Origin: Terribacillus aidingensis | Lineage (GTDB): Bacteria; Bacillota; Bacilli; Bacillales; Amphibacillaceae | NCBI RefSeq assembly: GCF_900215625.1 | Contig: NZ_OBEK01000001.1 | Coordinates: 124,001-188,000 of the forward strand | Direction of reading: 5' to 3' | Length of the DNA stretch: 64,000 nucleotides | Shown: in pieces, positions 8,649 to 17,510 of the stretch | Numbering within the stretch: the stretch's first letter is position 1 | Layout of the letters: the number at the start of each line of letters is the position of its first letter | The notes under the pieces: model-generated | Seen by the model: the letters and a program-made list of their open reading frames with translations, nothing else | Databases searched by the model: none | What the model was told of the DNA's origin: nothing | Program-made: the position numbers and the translations under genes

Positions 8649-10178
8649 ATGAGGAAACTTTGGAAACAAGCGATCGGTTTGATTGGACTAGTTCTGCTGC
8701 TGGCAGCATGTACAGATAACGCCGGTTCAGAGAAAGACGGCAAGCATTTAACTTTTGTTTATAATTTTGCGACGAACTCCTTGGATCCAAACGTGGACTC
8801 CAGCTATGTACCTTTGCGAGCAGGTTTGACAGAAACACTAGTACAGTTGAACGAAGAAACACTTACGATTGAACCTTGGCTGGCTGAAAGCTGGGAAGGG
8901 AAAAATGAAGGCAGAGAGTGGACGATTAAACTTCGGGAAGGTGTTAACTTCCAGAATGGCGAGCCGATGAATGCAGAAGCAGTTAAAGCATCATTGGAAC
9001 GTTCTTTGAAAGATAATGTAGCGATTCAGAATGCATTAAAGATTGATTCCATTGAAGCAACAGATGATATGACATTACAAGTTACGAATACACAGGCATT
9101 TCCGGAATTCATTTCGGAGTTGGTTAACCCGAATGTTTCCATTATAGATGTAGAAGCAGGAGACTTTGTAAATAATCCAATTGGGACAGGCCCTTTCAAA
9201 TTGGAATCATTTACGCCGGGAAGCAAGCTCGAACTAGTTCGGAATGAAGATTATTGGGATGAAAAAGCAAAACTTGATTCGGTAACGTTCTCCTTTAATG
9301 AAGATGCAAACGCGCGGTCATTAGCATTAGAGTCTGGCGATGCGGATGTTGTATTCCGTCCGGAAGTAGAAAGTATTGAAAGCCTGGAAGCAAGGGATGG
9401 CGTAAAAGTAGAATCAACAGAAACATTCCGTGTGCACCAGATGACGATGAATATGCAGCGTGAGGCTTTGCAGGATGTGAATGTCCGTAAAGCAGTAGAT
9501 GCATTAATCGATCGTGATAAGATTGCTGATTCAGTCTTACTAGGATATGCACAGCCGGCAAAAGGGCCGTTCCCGGATTCATTGCCGTTCGCACCTAGCT
9601 ACAGTGAGCATCAAACAGGTTCTGATCTAGCGAAAGAATATCTGGAAAAGGCGGGCTATTCCTTAGAAGACGGTAAGATGCAGAAAGACGGCAAACCACT
9701 AACGTTGACCATGCTGACTTACTCCGCTAGGGCGGATCTTCCATTGATTGCACAGATCTTCCAATCAGATGCGAAGAAGGTTGGTATTGATGTAGAGCTT
9801 CGTCAAATTGAGATTCCAGAAGAGTACATGGCAGCAAATCGCGATTGGGATTTGGCCACGTATAGCAACTTGACAGCCCCGCGCGGTGACGCTGGTTATT
9901 ACTTGAATGCAACGTATCATCCGGATGGCGCTCTGAATTTCAGCGGAGCAGATGAACCGGAATTAACGAAGATTATTGATGAATTGAATGTAACTGTTGA
10001 TGCGGATAAGCGTGCCGAACTGGCAGAAGCTGCAGCGGATTATGTGGATGAACATCAAATTAACTCCTTTGTTATTTATCCAGATACACTGGTAGCTTAC
10101 GATGAAACGAAAGTGAAAAACTGGGTTACAACGCGAAGTGAGTACTACATGATTACAAATAAATTGGATGTGAAGTAA
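8649..10178 (+). CDS. Nickel/peptide-type ABC transporter substrate-binding lipoprotein (NikA/CntA-like)
   Basis: 509 residues. Signal peptide with lipobox LAAC (Cys21) shows a membrane-anchored lipoprotein. The rest is an SBP_bac_5 (cluster C) fold: WTIKLREGVNFQNGEPMNAEAVKASLE and NPIGTGPFKLESF are hallmark segments. Relatives bind nickel, metal-metallophore complexes, haem or peptides. The paired Zur-like boxes upstream suggest zinc or a zinc-metallophore complex as the physiological substrate, as for the Zur/Fur-controlled staphylopine importer CntABCDF; no metallophore synthesis genes are seen in the window. The stop overlaps the next start (TAATG). Confidence 0.85.
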   Translation: MRKLWKQAIGLIGLVLLLAACTDNAGSEKDGKHLTFVYNFATNSLDPNVDSSYVPLRAGLTETLVQLNEETLTIEPWLAESWEGKNEGREWTIKLREGVNFQNGEPMNAEAVKASLERSLKDNVAIQNALKIDSIEATDDMTLQVTNTQAFPEFISELVNPNVSIIDVEAGDFVNNPIGTGPFKLESFTPGSKLELVRNEDYWDEKAKLDSVTFSFNEDANARSLALESGDADVVFRPEVESIESLEARDGVKVESTETFRVHQMTMNMQREALQDVNVRKAVDALIDRDKIADSVLLGYAQPAKGPFPDSLPFAPSYSEHQTGSDLAKEYLEKAGYSLEDGKMQKDGKPLTLTMLTYSARADLPLIAQIFQSDAKKVGIDVELRQIEIPEEYMAANRDWDLATYSNLTAPRGDAGYYLNATYHPDGALNFSGADEPELTKIIDELNVTVDADKRAELAEAAADYVDEHQINSFVIYPDTLVAYDETKVKNWVTTRSEYYMITNKLDVK

Positions 10179-11116
10179 TGTTTCGTATTATTGGGAAACG
10201 ATTGGTAGAGGTTGTGCTGTTCGTTTTGTTCGTCACCTTCTGCAGTTTCCTTTTCCTGCGTCTTGCGCCTGGCGATCCGGCGCTCACCATACTGAATGTA
10301 GATGAACTGAATGTCAGCCAGGAACAAGTGGAGGCACTGCGTGAGGATATGGGCTTTCATGATCCGTTAATCGTACAGTACGGCAAATGGCTGCTGGATT
10401 TCATCCGACTTGATTTTGGCAATTCTTATATTACAAATCAGCCGGTGTCAGAAATGCTGATGACGGGTCTTCCAGCTACAATGGAGCTGACAATTGGTTC
10501 TTTGATTGTCATGCTCATCGTTGCTATTCCGTTGGGATCTTTATCGGCGCTTTATAAAGGAAGCTGGATTGATCATATCAGCCGCTATTTTTCTATTATT
10601 GGCGCAGCTGTCCCAAGTTTTTGGCTCGGACTTATTTTCATTGATATGTTTGCTGTACGGCTGAACTGGTTCCCAACGATGGGGCGTGACAGTTTGCTGT
10701 CACTTGTCCTGCCCGCAGTGACATTAGGACTCGCGATTGCAGGTGTGTATGTGCGGCTGCTTCGTTCCAGTCTTTTAGATTCACTCGGACAAGAGTTTGT
10801 GCGGGCGGCAAGAGCACGCGGAATTGCCGAAAAGCGTATTTTCTTTTCGCATGCTTTTCGCTACAGCCTGCCGCCGGTCATTACAGTGTTTGGAGTCAGT
10901 CTTGGCAGCTTGATCGGCGGTGTAGTCGTAGTAGAGGTGCTATTTGCTTATCCGGGTGTAGGGAAACTGGTTGTAGACTCCATCCGTCAGCGTGATTATC
11001 CGCTTATCCAAGGATATATTGTCCTGATGGCAGCAATTGTTTTTGTCGTGAATACATTAGTAGATTTGTCTTATCGGTACGTAAATCCAGAACTTCGATT
11101 AAAGAAAGGAAGCTAA
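10178..11116 (+). CDS. ABC transporter permease (NikB/DppB-type)
   Basis: 312 residues, six predicted transmembrane helices. N-terminus ending in LRLAPGDPA, the family signature preceding the periplasmic loop, and the ATPase-coupling EAA-type loop (EFVRAARARGIAEKRI) near residues 205-220. It is the first of two permeases forming the heterodimeric channel with the next gene. Overlaps the binding-protein gene by one base, so translation is coupled. Confidence 0.9.
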   Translation: MFRIIGKRLVEVVLFVLFVTFCSFLFLRLAPGDPALTILNVDELNVSQEQVEALREDMGFHDPLIVQYGKWLLDFIRLDFGNSYITNQPVSEMLMTGLPATMELTIGSLIVMLIVAIPLGSLSALYKGSWIDHISRYFSIIGAAVPSFWLGLIFIDMFAVRLNWFPTMGRDSLLSLVLPAVTLGLAIAGVYVRLLRSSLLDSLGQEFVRAARARGIAEKRIFFSHAFRYSLPPVITVFGVSLGSLIGGVVVVEVLFAYPGVGKLVVDSIRQRDYPLIQGYIVLMAAIVFVVNTLVDLSYRYVNPELRLKKGS

Positions 11117-11121
11117 GCTAG

Positions 11122-11964
11122 ATGAGTGTATTGGCTCTTTCCCAAAAAAGAATAAAAAAGGCCAAGGTATGGCTGATTAGTATCATCCTGCTCATCGTAC
11201 TAGCAGCTGTTGCGTATACATTTCTTTATTTGAAGCATGATGCCAACATGACAGATGTAGGAAATCGGCTTGCTTCGCCAACACAGGCACACCCGCTCGG
11301 TACAGACCATCTAGGTCGAGATGTGCTGACGAGGCTGCTGCTCGGTTTCCGTTTAACAGTTGGCTACAGCCTGATTGCTTTAGCAGCGGCTGTCATCATC
11401 GGTGTTCCATTTGGTTTAATAGCAGGACTGCGCGGCGGCTGGATTGATCGGTTATTTATGCGAATTGCCGATGGATTTCTTGCTTTCCCAGATACAGTCA
11501 TTGCCATTGTCTTAAGCGGACTGCTAGGACCGGGTATTGGCAATCTATTATTTGCGATCGTACTTGTTAAATGGGTCAACTATGCCCGGATGGTGCGCAG
11601 TACAGTGCTGACGGAAGTGCGGAAAGATTACGTTACAATTGCCAGAATTAATGGCCTATCTACATTTACTATTATGCGCAAGCATCTGCTGCCGCATATT
11701 ATTGGGAATGTATTAGTGCTTGCAAGCTTGGATTTCGGAAAAATCATCCTGCTTATCTCTTCACTTTCTTATATCGGCCTTGGCGCTCAGCCGCCAACAC
11801 CGGAATGGGGTGCGATGCTGAATGAATCCAGACCATATTTCCAAGCGAATCCAGAAATGATGGTCTATCCTGGTCTGGCAATTGTTGCGGTCGTATTAGT
11901 GGCGAACGTACTGGGCGACTATCTGCGAGACAAATTTGATGTGAAAAAGGAGGTGCAGCCATGA
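11122..11964 (+). CDS. ABC transporter permease (NikC/DppC-type)
   Basis: 280 residues. N-terminal helix, then HPLGTDHLGRDVLTRLLLG, the diagnostic DppC/NikC motif, and an EAA-type loop (DYVTIARINGLSTFTIMRKHLLPHI). Partner of the preceding permease; the gap is five bases and the 3' end overlaps the first ATPase gene by four bases. Confidence 0.9.
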   Translation: MSVLALSQKRIKKAKVWLISIILLIVLAAVAYTFLYLKHDANMTDVGNRLASPTQAHPLGTDHLGRDVLTRLLLGFRLTVGYSLIALAAAVIIGVPFGLIAGLRGGWIDRLFMRIADGFLAFPDTVIAIVLSGLLGPGIGNLLFAIVLVKWVNYARMVRSTVLTEVRKDYVTIARINGLSTFTIMRKHLLPHIIGNVLVLASLDFGKIILLISSLSYIGLGAQPPTPEWGAMLNESRPYFQANPEMMVYPGLAIVAVVLVANVLGDYLRDKFDVKKEVQP

Positions 11965-12746
11965 TTCTAGCGATAGAAGATTTAACGGTATCACACGGAG
12001 AGAAGATAATTGTTGATAAAGTCAGTCTGACAATCGATAAAGGAGAATGGTTTGCCCTCGTAGGGCAGAGCGGCAGCGGAAAAACGATGCTCTCACAAGC
12101 AGTCGGTCAGCTGCTTGGTCCTAATTTGAAAGCCTCCGGACGTGTCATGTATGAAGGTGACAACGTTTTGGAGCACCCAAAAGAAAAGATGAATCAGCTG
12201 CGCGGAAAGGCAATCAGTTATATTTTCCAAGATTATCATGGCTCGTTTACACCATTTTTGACAATTCAGCAGCATATGGAAGAATACTTGCAAACGCACA
12301 GTGTACAGAAGGCGCAGCGTAAGGAAATGATTCGGGAAGCGCTTGAATCTGTCGGTTTGGATGCTAGTTTTGCGAAGCGTTATTCATTCCAGCTGAGCGG
12401 CGGACAATTGCAGCGGGCATCTATTGCGCTAGCGCTTCTTTTGGAGCCCGATATCTTAATTGCAGATGAAGCAACCACGGCTCTTGATAGTGTATCAGCT
12501 CACCGTATTTTATCGTTGCTGCAAGAGCTGCAGCAAAAGACAGGCTGTGCGATTCTTTTCATTACACACGATTGGCGTCACGTTGTTCGCTACTCCGATA
12601 AAATTGCAGTAATGAAAGATGGCAAGATTATTGAGTCAGGAACCAAACAAAAGCTCGTCCATCAGCCAGAGCATGCTTACACAAAACAACTGATACAGGC
12701 TGCACCAACGCTTCCAATGCGCGTCATGGAGGTTAGCAAATCATGA
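11961..12746 (+). CDS. ABC transporter ATPase (NikD/DppD-type)
   Basis: 261 residues with Walker A GQSGSGKTM, signature LSGGQLQRA, Walker B ILIADEATTALD and H-loop FITHD. Walker B ends in ATTALD as in NikD-type subunits. ATG overlaps the stop of the permease gene (ATGA). The Cys cluster that binds an iron-sulfur centre at the C-terminus of many DppD/OppD proteins is not visible, in keeping with a NikD-like rather than OppD-like subunit. Confidence 0.9.
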   Translation: MILAIEDLTVSHGEKIIVDKVSLTIDKGEWFALVGQSGSGKTMLSQAVGQLLGPNLKASGRVMYEGDNVLEHPKEKMNQLRGKAISYIFQDYHGSFTPFLTIQQHMEEYLQTHSVQKAQRKEMIREALESVGLDASFAKRYSFQLSGGQLQRASIALALLLEPDILIADEATTALDSVSAHRILSLLQELQQKTGCAILFITHDWRHVVRYSDKIAVMKDGKIIESGTKQKLVHQPEHAYTKQLIQAAPTLPMRVMEVSKS

Positions 12747-13504
12747 CGGTGATTGAGATTCATAATCTGAAGAAAAGCTATAACCCTGGGAAACTTGCAG
12801 TAAATGATGTTTCTTTATCTATCCAAAAGGGCGAAAGTCTCGGATTAGTAGGCGAGAGCGGCTGTGGGAAAAGTACATTGGCACACTGTTTATTGGGTGT
12901 TGAAAAGATGGATGCTGGTTCGATTGTATATAATGAGGAACCTATCGCGCATGCCAATCGAAAGCAGCTGCGAAACTACCGGAGAAATGTACAGACAGTC
13001 TTCCAAAACCCGACTGCTTCCTTAAATCCGAAGCTGAAAATCAGAGATTCACTGCTCGATCCTTATTTGCAGTTCAAAGATGATCTGCAGTTGAAGCACT
13101 TTCACTTCACATCGAAACAAGACTTTGTCCAGCAGCTGCTTGAAACGGTAGAGCTGCCAAAAGGATTAGCAGACCGCTATCCACACGAACTGAGCGGCGG
13201 ACAAAAGCAGCGTGTAACAATTGCACGTGCAATCAGCATCGAACCAAAGCTAATTGTTTTGGATGAACCAACAGCAAGCCTGGATGTTCTTTCACAAGGA
13301 GCAATCCTAGAGCTTCTCGGATCCCTGCAGCAAACACTAGGGATGTCTTATCTATTCATTTCGCATGACTTGGCCGCTGTCTATCAGCTGTGTCAGCGCA
13401 TTGCTGTAATGAAAGACGGAGAATTACTCGATGTGTTTAGAAAAGAAGAGATATATGATAGTAACAGACATGATTACACAAAAGAATTAATTGATATTTT
13501 TTAA
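12743..13504 (+). CDS. ABC transporter ATPase (NikE/DppF-type)
   Basis: 253 residues; Walker [11 protein letters not shown]-loop [13 protein letters not shown] (the Gln-Asn-Pro form typical of DppF/NikE), signature LSGGQKQRV, Walker [13 protein letters not shown] and H-loop ISHD. Last gene of the importer, overlapping the previous one by four bases. A terminator follows, separating it from the convergent thrZ. Confidence 0.9.
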   Translation: MTVIEIHNLKKSYNPGKLAVNDVSLSIQKGESLGLVGESGCGKSTLAHCLLGVEKMDAGSIVYNEEPIAHANRKQLRNYRRNVQTVFQNPTASLNPKLKIRDSLLDPYLQFKDDLQLKHFHFTSKQDFVQQLLETVELPKGLADRYPHELSGGQKQRVTIARAISIEPKLIVLDEPTASLDVLSQGAILELLGSLQQTLGMSYLFISHDLAAVYQLCQRIAVMKDGELLDVFRKEEIYDSNRHDYTKELIDIF

Positions 13505-13536
13505 GCGGATACTCTCTTGGAGCATCCGCTTTTTGT
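13503..13536 (+). terminator. Terminator of the ABC importer operon
   Basis: Imperfect stem AGCGGATACTC / GAGCATCCGCT, loop TCTTG, then TTTTTG, directly after the last ATPase gene and just before the convergent thrZ stop. Confidence 0.8.
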
Positions 13537-13537
13537 A

Positions 13538-14731
13538 TTACAATTCAAACTGCTTCCTAACCTCCGCCAATGACATTTCTCCAAGATTTCCTTCGGGACG
13601 CTTGCGAACAGCGACTGTCTGGTTTTGCATTTCATTATCACCAACGATAAGCAAATAAGGAACTTTATGCTGGGAACCTTCTCGAATTTTCAAGCCAATC
13701 TTCTCGGCGCGATTATCAACGGAAACGCGGTAGCCAGCTTTTTGGAGCTCTTCACAAACAGATGTTGCATAATCTTTATGTGCGTCACTAATTGGCAGGA
13801 TGCTTGCTTGAACTGGTGCTAACCAGAACGGGAAGTCACCTGCATAATGCTCAATCAGGATAGCCATGAAACGTTCAATTGAGCCATAAATAGCACGATG
13901 AATCATAATTGGCTGCTTTCGGCTATTTTCTTGATCCACATAGCTGCAGTCAAATTTCTCTGGCATTTGGAAATCCAGCTGGACAGTGCCGCACTGCCAG
14001 CTGCGGTCGAGGCTGTCGAGTATGTGAAAATCGATTTTAGGTCCGTAAAAAGCACCATCGCCTGCATTGACTTTATACGCAACACCTTGTCGCTTTAACA
14101 CGTTTTCAAGGGATGCTTCTGCTTGATCCCAAATAGCAGGTTCGCCCATATAGTCTTCTGGCCGAGTAGATAGCTCTACTTCATAAGAAAAGCCGAATAA
14201 GCTGTAAAAGTCATCAATCAGCTGCAGCACTTGTTCGATTTCTTGTTCGATTTGGTCTTCGCGAACAAATAGGTGTGCGTCATCTTGTGTAAATGACCGG
14301 ACACGGAGCAGTCCATTAAGTGAGCCGGATAGTTCATGGCGATGAACGAGCCCCAATTCTGCATAACGCAGCGGCAGATCCCGATAGCTGCGGAGTTTGC
14401 TGTTGTAGATGAGTACGGCACCTGGGCAGCTCATCGGTTTAATGGCATAGCGCTGATCATCTACTTCTGAGAAATACATGTTTTCATGATAATGATCCCA
14501 ATGCCCAGACTGTTCCCACAACTGCTGCTTCATCATGATAGGTGTCTTTATCTCATCGTAACCTGCTTGTGCGTGCTTTTCCTTCCACAGCTCCTCCAAT
14601 TTATTGCGCAGCACCATTCCTTTTGGCAGGAAGAAAGGCATACCTGGTGCTTCCTCCATGCTCATAAAGAGTTCGAGCTGCTGTCCAAGTTTACGGTGAT
14701 TCCGTTTTTCTGCTTCTGCTTGTTTGTTCAT
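13538..14731 (-). CDS. thrZ: Short threonyl-tRNA synthetase without TGS and editing domains
   Basis: 397 residues from the ATG at 14731, which has a perfect AAAGGAGG nine bases upstream; the longer frame runs into the leader. It charges tRNA-Thr. Class II motifs are present (motif 2 around RYAELGLVHRHELSG, motif 3 GSIERFMAIL), and the zinc ligands of ThrRS are kept: Cys in KPMSCPG, His in TQDDAHLF and His in MIHRAIYG. After the catalytic core (about 30-290) comes the anticodon-binding domain. The usual protein is about 640 residues; the N-terminal TGS and N2 editing domains are absent, so clearing of Ser-tRNA-Thr must come from another enzyme, and a full-length ThrS elsewhere is likely. Tandem T-boxes precede it, as for B. 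subtilis thrZ. Confidence 0.9.
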   Translation of the reverse strand: MNKQAEAEKRNHRKLGQQLELFMSMEEAPGMPFFLPKGMVLRNKLEELWKEKHAQAGYDEIKTPIMMKQQLWEQSGHWDHYHENMYFSEVDDQRYAIKPMSCPGAVLIYNSKLRSYRDLPLRYAELGLVHRHELSGSLNGLLRVRSFTQDDAHLFVREDQIEQEIEQVLQLIDDFYSLFGFSYEVELSTRPEDYMGEPAIWDQAEASLENVLKRQGVAYKVNAGDGAFYGPKIDFHILDSLDRSWQCGTVQLDFQMPEKFDCSYVDQENSRKQPIMIHRAIYGSIERFMAILIEHYAGDFPFWLAPVQASILPISDAHKDYATSVCEELQKAGYRVSVDNRAEKIGLKIREGSQHKVPYLLIVGDNEMQNQTVAVRKRPEGNLGEMSLAEVRKQFEL

Positions 14732-14751
14732 GTGTATATCCTCCTTTGAAA

Positions 14752-15000
14752 TAAAAAAAGACCACAATCCTCCCAAAATAGGGACGATTGCGGCCGTGGT
14801 TCCACCCTGAATTCCGCCATTACTGGCGCTCATACAAGAGATAACGGTTCTACCGATGACGGATACTATCATTTCCCCATCATAGCTTGAAGGTGGTAAT
14901 CTAGATCGCTTTCCTGCAGGGCTCTCAGCCGGTGACCCTGCTTTCTGTCAGGAAAGGGATGATCTAAGATCATGTCCTTCGCATTGCTTTTATCTATAAA
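14752..15000 (-). promoter_or_regulatory. T-box leader 2 (proximal, threonine)
   Basis: On the minus strand the T-box sequence AGGGTGGAACCACG (14795-14808) precedes a terminator helix (GGCCGCAATCGTCCC against GGGAGGATTGTGGTC) and seven Ts. The 5' part has a stem I region with CTGAGAG and the candidate specifier ATTACCACC, giving ACC (Thr) followed by A. Uncharged tRNA-Thr would stabilise the antiterminator and allow thrZ transcription. Confidence 0.88.
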
Positions 15001-15004
15001 TTTG

Positions 15005-15260
15005 TAAACAAAAAGACCGCACTCATTCCCCTAAAGGGACGATTGCGGTCGTGGTTCCACCCTAATTCCATCAGTAAATACTGATGCTCCAAGTTTCGAT
15101 AACGGTCTTCCCGATTACGGATACTGTGATTTCCCCGTAACAGCTCCAAGGTGGTAATGCATGTGCTTATCTGCGAAGATCCCAGCAATTCCTTCGCTCT
15201 CTGTAAGATAGTGGCGTTTTGCATCTTGTCCTTATCAATGCATTTGTTTTGTTGTATGCT
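15005..15260 (-). promoter_or_regulatory. T-box leader 1 (distal, threonine)
   Basis: A second complete T-box unit upstream of the first: AGGGTGGAACCACG (15050-15063), terminator stem GACCGCAATCGTCCC / GGGAATGAGTGCGGTC with T-run ending near 15009, CAGAGAGCGAAGG in stem I, and the same candidate specifier context ATTACCACC (Thr ACC). The two units in series would give a sharper response to uncharged tRNA-Thr than one. Confidence 0.88.
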
Positions 15261-15261
15261 C

Positions 15262-15290
15262 ATTATACAGATACTGGATATTAACGTCAA
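15262..15290 (-). promoter_or_regulatory. SigA promoter of the thrZ T-box leaders
   Basis: On the minus strand TTGACG, 17 bases, TATAAT: nearly consensus, placed directly upstream of the distal T-box. A strong constitutive promoter fits control by attenuation. Confidence 0.85.
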
Positions 15291-15309
15291 ATGGAAAAGA
15301 GGAATTTTT

Positions 15310-16011
15310 TTGAGGGACTCACTGGAGACTGCTAAAAGATACATTGAAATGAATCACCCAGAATGTAATGGTGCTATGCTTGCTGGAAGTTGTGCAAGAG
15401 GAGAAGCCACAGCAACTTCTGATCTGGATATTATTATTCTTTACACAGGAAAAGACAGTGCCTATCGAGAATCCTTATTTTATGAAGACTGGCCTGTCGA
15501 GGTATTTGTGTATACAGGGGATGCATACCATAAATTCTTTCACAATGATGCTGCACGGGCGATACCTTCCTTGCCAAGGATGGCCAGCGAAGGGATTGTG
15601 CTGAAAGACGCTGAAGCTCTGGTGGTAAAGATGAAGGAAGAAGCGAAAGAAGTACTTGCGTAAGGACCGATGGCCTGGAATGAACGTCTAATCAATCATA
15701 ATCGATACATGATTTCTAATCTGCTTGATGACTTTCTGGATAAAGAAACAGGCGGAGAAGCATATTTTTTAGCTAATAGTATTATCCATGATCTAGCCGT
15801 TTTCACGTTGCGCACAAACAAACATTGGCTTGGTTCTGGAAAATGGATGTTCCGAGAGCTAAGGAAAATGGATGCTGCGCTAGCGAATCAGTTTGAACAA
15901 AGCTTAGAAGCATTTTATCAGAGACATGACAAACAAGCTATCGCGAAATTGGCTGAGATTTGCCTGCGTCCTTATGGCGGCCGATTGTTGGAAGGCTATT
16001 ACATAGGTTAA
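15310..16011 (+). pseudogene. Nucleotidyltransferase-domain protein interrupted by an in-frame stop
   Basis: Two frames in the same phase, 15310-15663 (117 residues, TTG start behind AAAGAGGA) and 15670-16011 (113 residues), are separated only by TAA GGA CCG. The first has the polymerase-beta-like signature GSCARGEATATSDLDIII; the second (RYMISNLLDDF, TNKHWLGSGKW, PYGGRLLEGY) is the C-terminal half of the same roughly 230-residue family. Relatives carry one uninterrupted protein, with Gly-Pro at the junction also kept here, so a single codon appears to have turned into TAA. Either it is a recent pseudogene, two separately made halves (the second ATG lacks a ribosome binding site), or a sequencing error. 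Confidence 0.75.
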
Positions 16012-16109
16012 GCGAATAAAGACACGCCGTAGTGTAATCTTTCTGTACAGCATCTATGAATCTCTCATCACTGACTGCTTCTTTCTGCCAATATAACTGG
16101 AGGGAAACG

Positions 16110-16571
16110 ATGAAAATTGGAAAAGTAATCGCCGTAATAGGAAGCTGTTTAGTGGTTCTGGGTACTGTATTCGTTTTGTTTTTCCAACAAAATGAAAAGC
16201 ATAGCAACCTATCATCGCCTCATCTGGAAGTTAAAGCTAACAAAGAAGAAATTGCTGCCAAAAAGGGGGCATACTGCTGGAGTGAAAATGAGCAAAGCGT
16301 TTGTACAGACACCGAAGATCCAGCTTCAAACCTTGATCAAAGTTATGAAATACATGCGGTGTCTGATTTGGAAGCGGAGTTAGTATTTAATAATTCGCCA
16401 GAGAAGATAGAGATAGAAAGAAGAGATGAGGATGGAAGATGGGAGAAGCAGCTTATGAAGGATAATTCGTATTTCCAGCTTCCTGATAGCGAAGGCACTT
16501 ATGTATACCGTGTAGCTGCGCAGTGGGAGCAGGGGAACGTCACCTATGCATTTCGGGTAGTAACGGAATAA
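16110..16571 (+). CDS. Membrane-anchored extracellular hypothetical protein
   Basis: 153 residues from the ATG at 16110, with GGAGGG five bases upstream. A single N-terminal hydrophobic helix (about residues 5-26) without a lipobox Cys, followed by a polar domain with a Cys pair (GAYCWSENEQSVCTD), which could form a disulfide outside the cell. The pattern KKGAYCW...VC occurs in several small exported Bacillus proteins of unknown function. No genetic partner is evident. Confidence 0.65.
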   Translation: MKIGKVIAVIGSCLVVLGTVFVLFFQQNEKHSNLSSPHLEVKANKEEIAAKKGAYCWSENEQSVCTDTEDPASNLDQSYEIHAVSDLEAELVFNNSPEKIEIERRDEDGRWEKQLMKDNSYFQLPDSEGTYVYRVAAQWEQGNVTYAFRVVTE

Positions 16572-16588
16572 AAAAAACTATGTTTGAT

Positions 16589-16613
16589 TAGCAGAGGTTG
16601 TCAGAATCTCTGC
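16589..16613. other. Stem-loop without U-tract
   Basis: AGCAGAG and CTCTGCT separated by 11 bases, shortly after the preceding gene. No T-run follows, so it is not an obvious terminator. Confidence 0.4.
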
Positions 16614-16701
16614 TCGCAGAAAGAAACAATGCGGAATATAACGATAATTGCCGTGCGTGTATTGCTAGTTTTAGCAAATAGATAACCATAGACAGAAAAC
16701 A

Positions 16702-16740
16702 CAAAACCCCCAAATAAGTTTCCCTTATTTGGGGGTTTTG
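16702..16740. terminator. Strong bidirectional terminator
   Basis: Perfect 17-base-pair inverted repeat (CAAAACCCCCAAATAAG and its complement) with a five-base loop between the anchored hypothetical gene and the convergent GntR gene. Confidence 0.9.
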
Positions 16741-16751
16741 CAATTCTTGTT

Positions 16752-17372
16752 TTATTTTTGACTATTTAGGAGATGCAAACAGAAGTCGAGATCTTTTTCC
16801 AGATGCTGTTTCATCAGTTCTTCTGCGCGTTCTGGTCGTCGGTCTCTTATTGCATTGTAAATCTCTTCGTGTTCCTCAATTAGGAACGGACGGCTGTAAA
16901 ATACAACTGTCTTGCGGAATAGATAAATGATACTCTGCATGCGGTTAATCGTATCAATTAGTCGGTCATTACCGCTAGTTTGGACAATGATTTGATGAAA
17001 CCTTTCATTTGCTTCCATTATCTCTTCGTAAGACCCGTTTTTTCCGATTGCCACACATTCGGCTAATATGGCTAATTGGTCAGGTGATGAATATGTTGCA
17101 GCATAGTGCGCGCTATATCCTTCCAGAAGCATGCGAACCTGAAAGATATTTCGTAAATCTTTATCTGACGGTTTCACGACCTTTTTATCAATAATTAGTC
17201 CTTCGTATTCTAATCGTTTAATGGCATCACGAATTGGTGTCCTGCTAAAACCGAGATCAGCGGCTAATTTTTCTTCCGTCACTTTTTCTCCGCTTTGTAA
17301 CTGGCCGTTTAAGATTTTGTCTCGGACCATCTCATACGATTGTTGTACGGCTTTTTTTTTGTCCGTTTTCAT
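16752..17372 (-). CDS. GntR-family (FCD) transcriptional regulator of the acid-sugar operon
   Basis: 206 residues: N-terminal winged helix (about 8-72, with LAADLGFSRTPIRDAIKRLEYEGLI) and an all-helical FCD ligand domain (about 75-200). Regulators of this group sense sugar acids or their breakdown products and usually repress. It is divergent from the dehydrogenase-kinase-permease-aldolase operon; two TTGTATACAA palindromes in the gap are its likely binding sites, covering both promoters and allowing autoregulation. Confidence 0.88.
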   Translation of the reverse strand: MKTDKKKAVQQSYEMVRDKILNGQLQSGEKVTEEKLAADLGFSRTPIRDAIKRLEYEGLIIDKKVVKPSDKDLRNIFQVRMLLEGYSAHYAATYSSPDQLAILAECVAIGKNGSYEEIMEANERFHQIIVQTSGNDRLIDTINRMQSIIYLFRKTVVFYSRPFLIEEHEEIYNAIRDRRPERAEELMKQHLEKDLDFCLHLLNSQK

Positions 17373-17484
17373 CCTTGCTCCACCTTAACCTTCTCGTCCC
17401 CTTTAATAAAGCTGGGTTTAATATCATCATCATATCAAATCTTACCAAAAAGACAAATACACCTATTATTAATTCATTATTTAA

Positions 17485-17502
17485 GATTTTGTATACAAAA
17501 TC
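17485..17502. promoter_or_regulatory. GntR operator 1
   Basis: GATTTTGTATACAAAATC, a perfect 18-base palindrome in the divergent promoter region, containing the TTGTATACAA core typical of FadR-subfamily GntR sites. Confidence 0.75.
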
Positions 17503-17510
17503 TCATTAAA

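Noticed and set aside
15151-15309. N-terminal extension of the nucleotidyltransferase frame
   Set aside because: It runs antisense through the T-box leader; the TTG at 15310 has a ribosome binding site and gives the family start.
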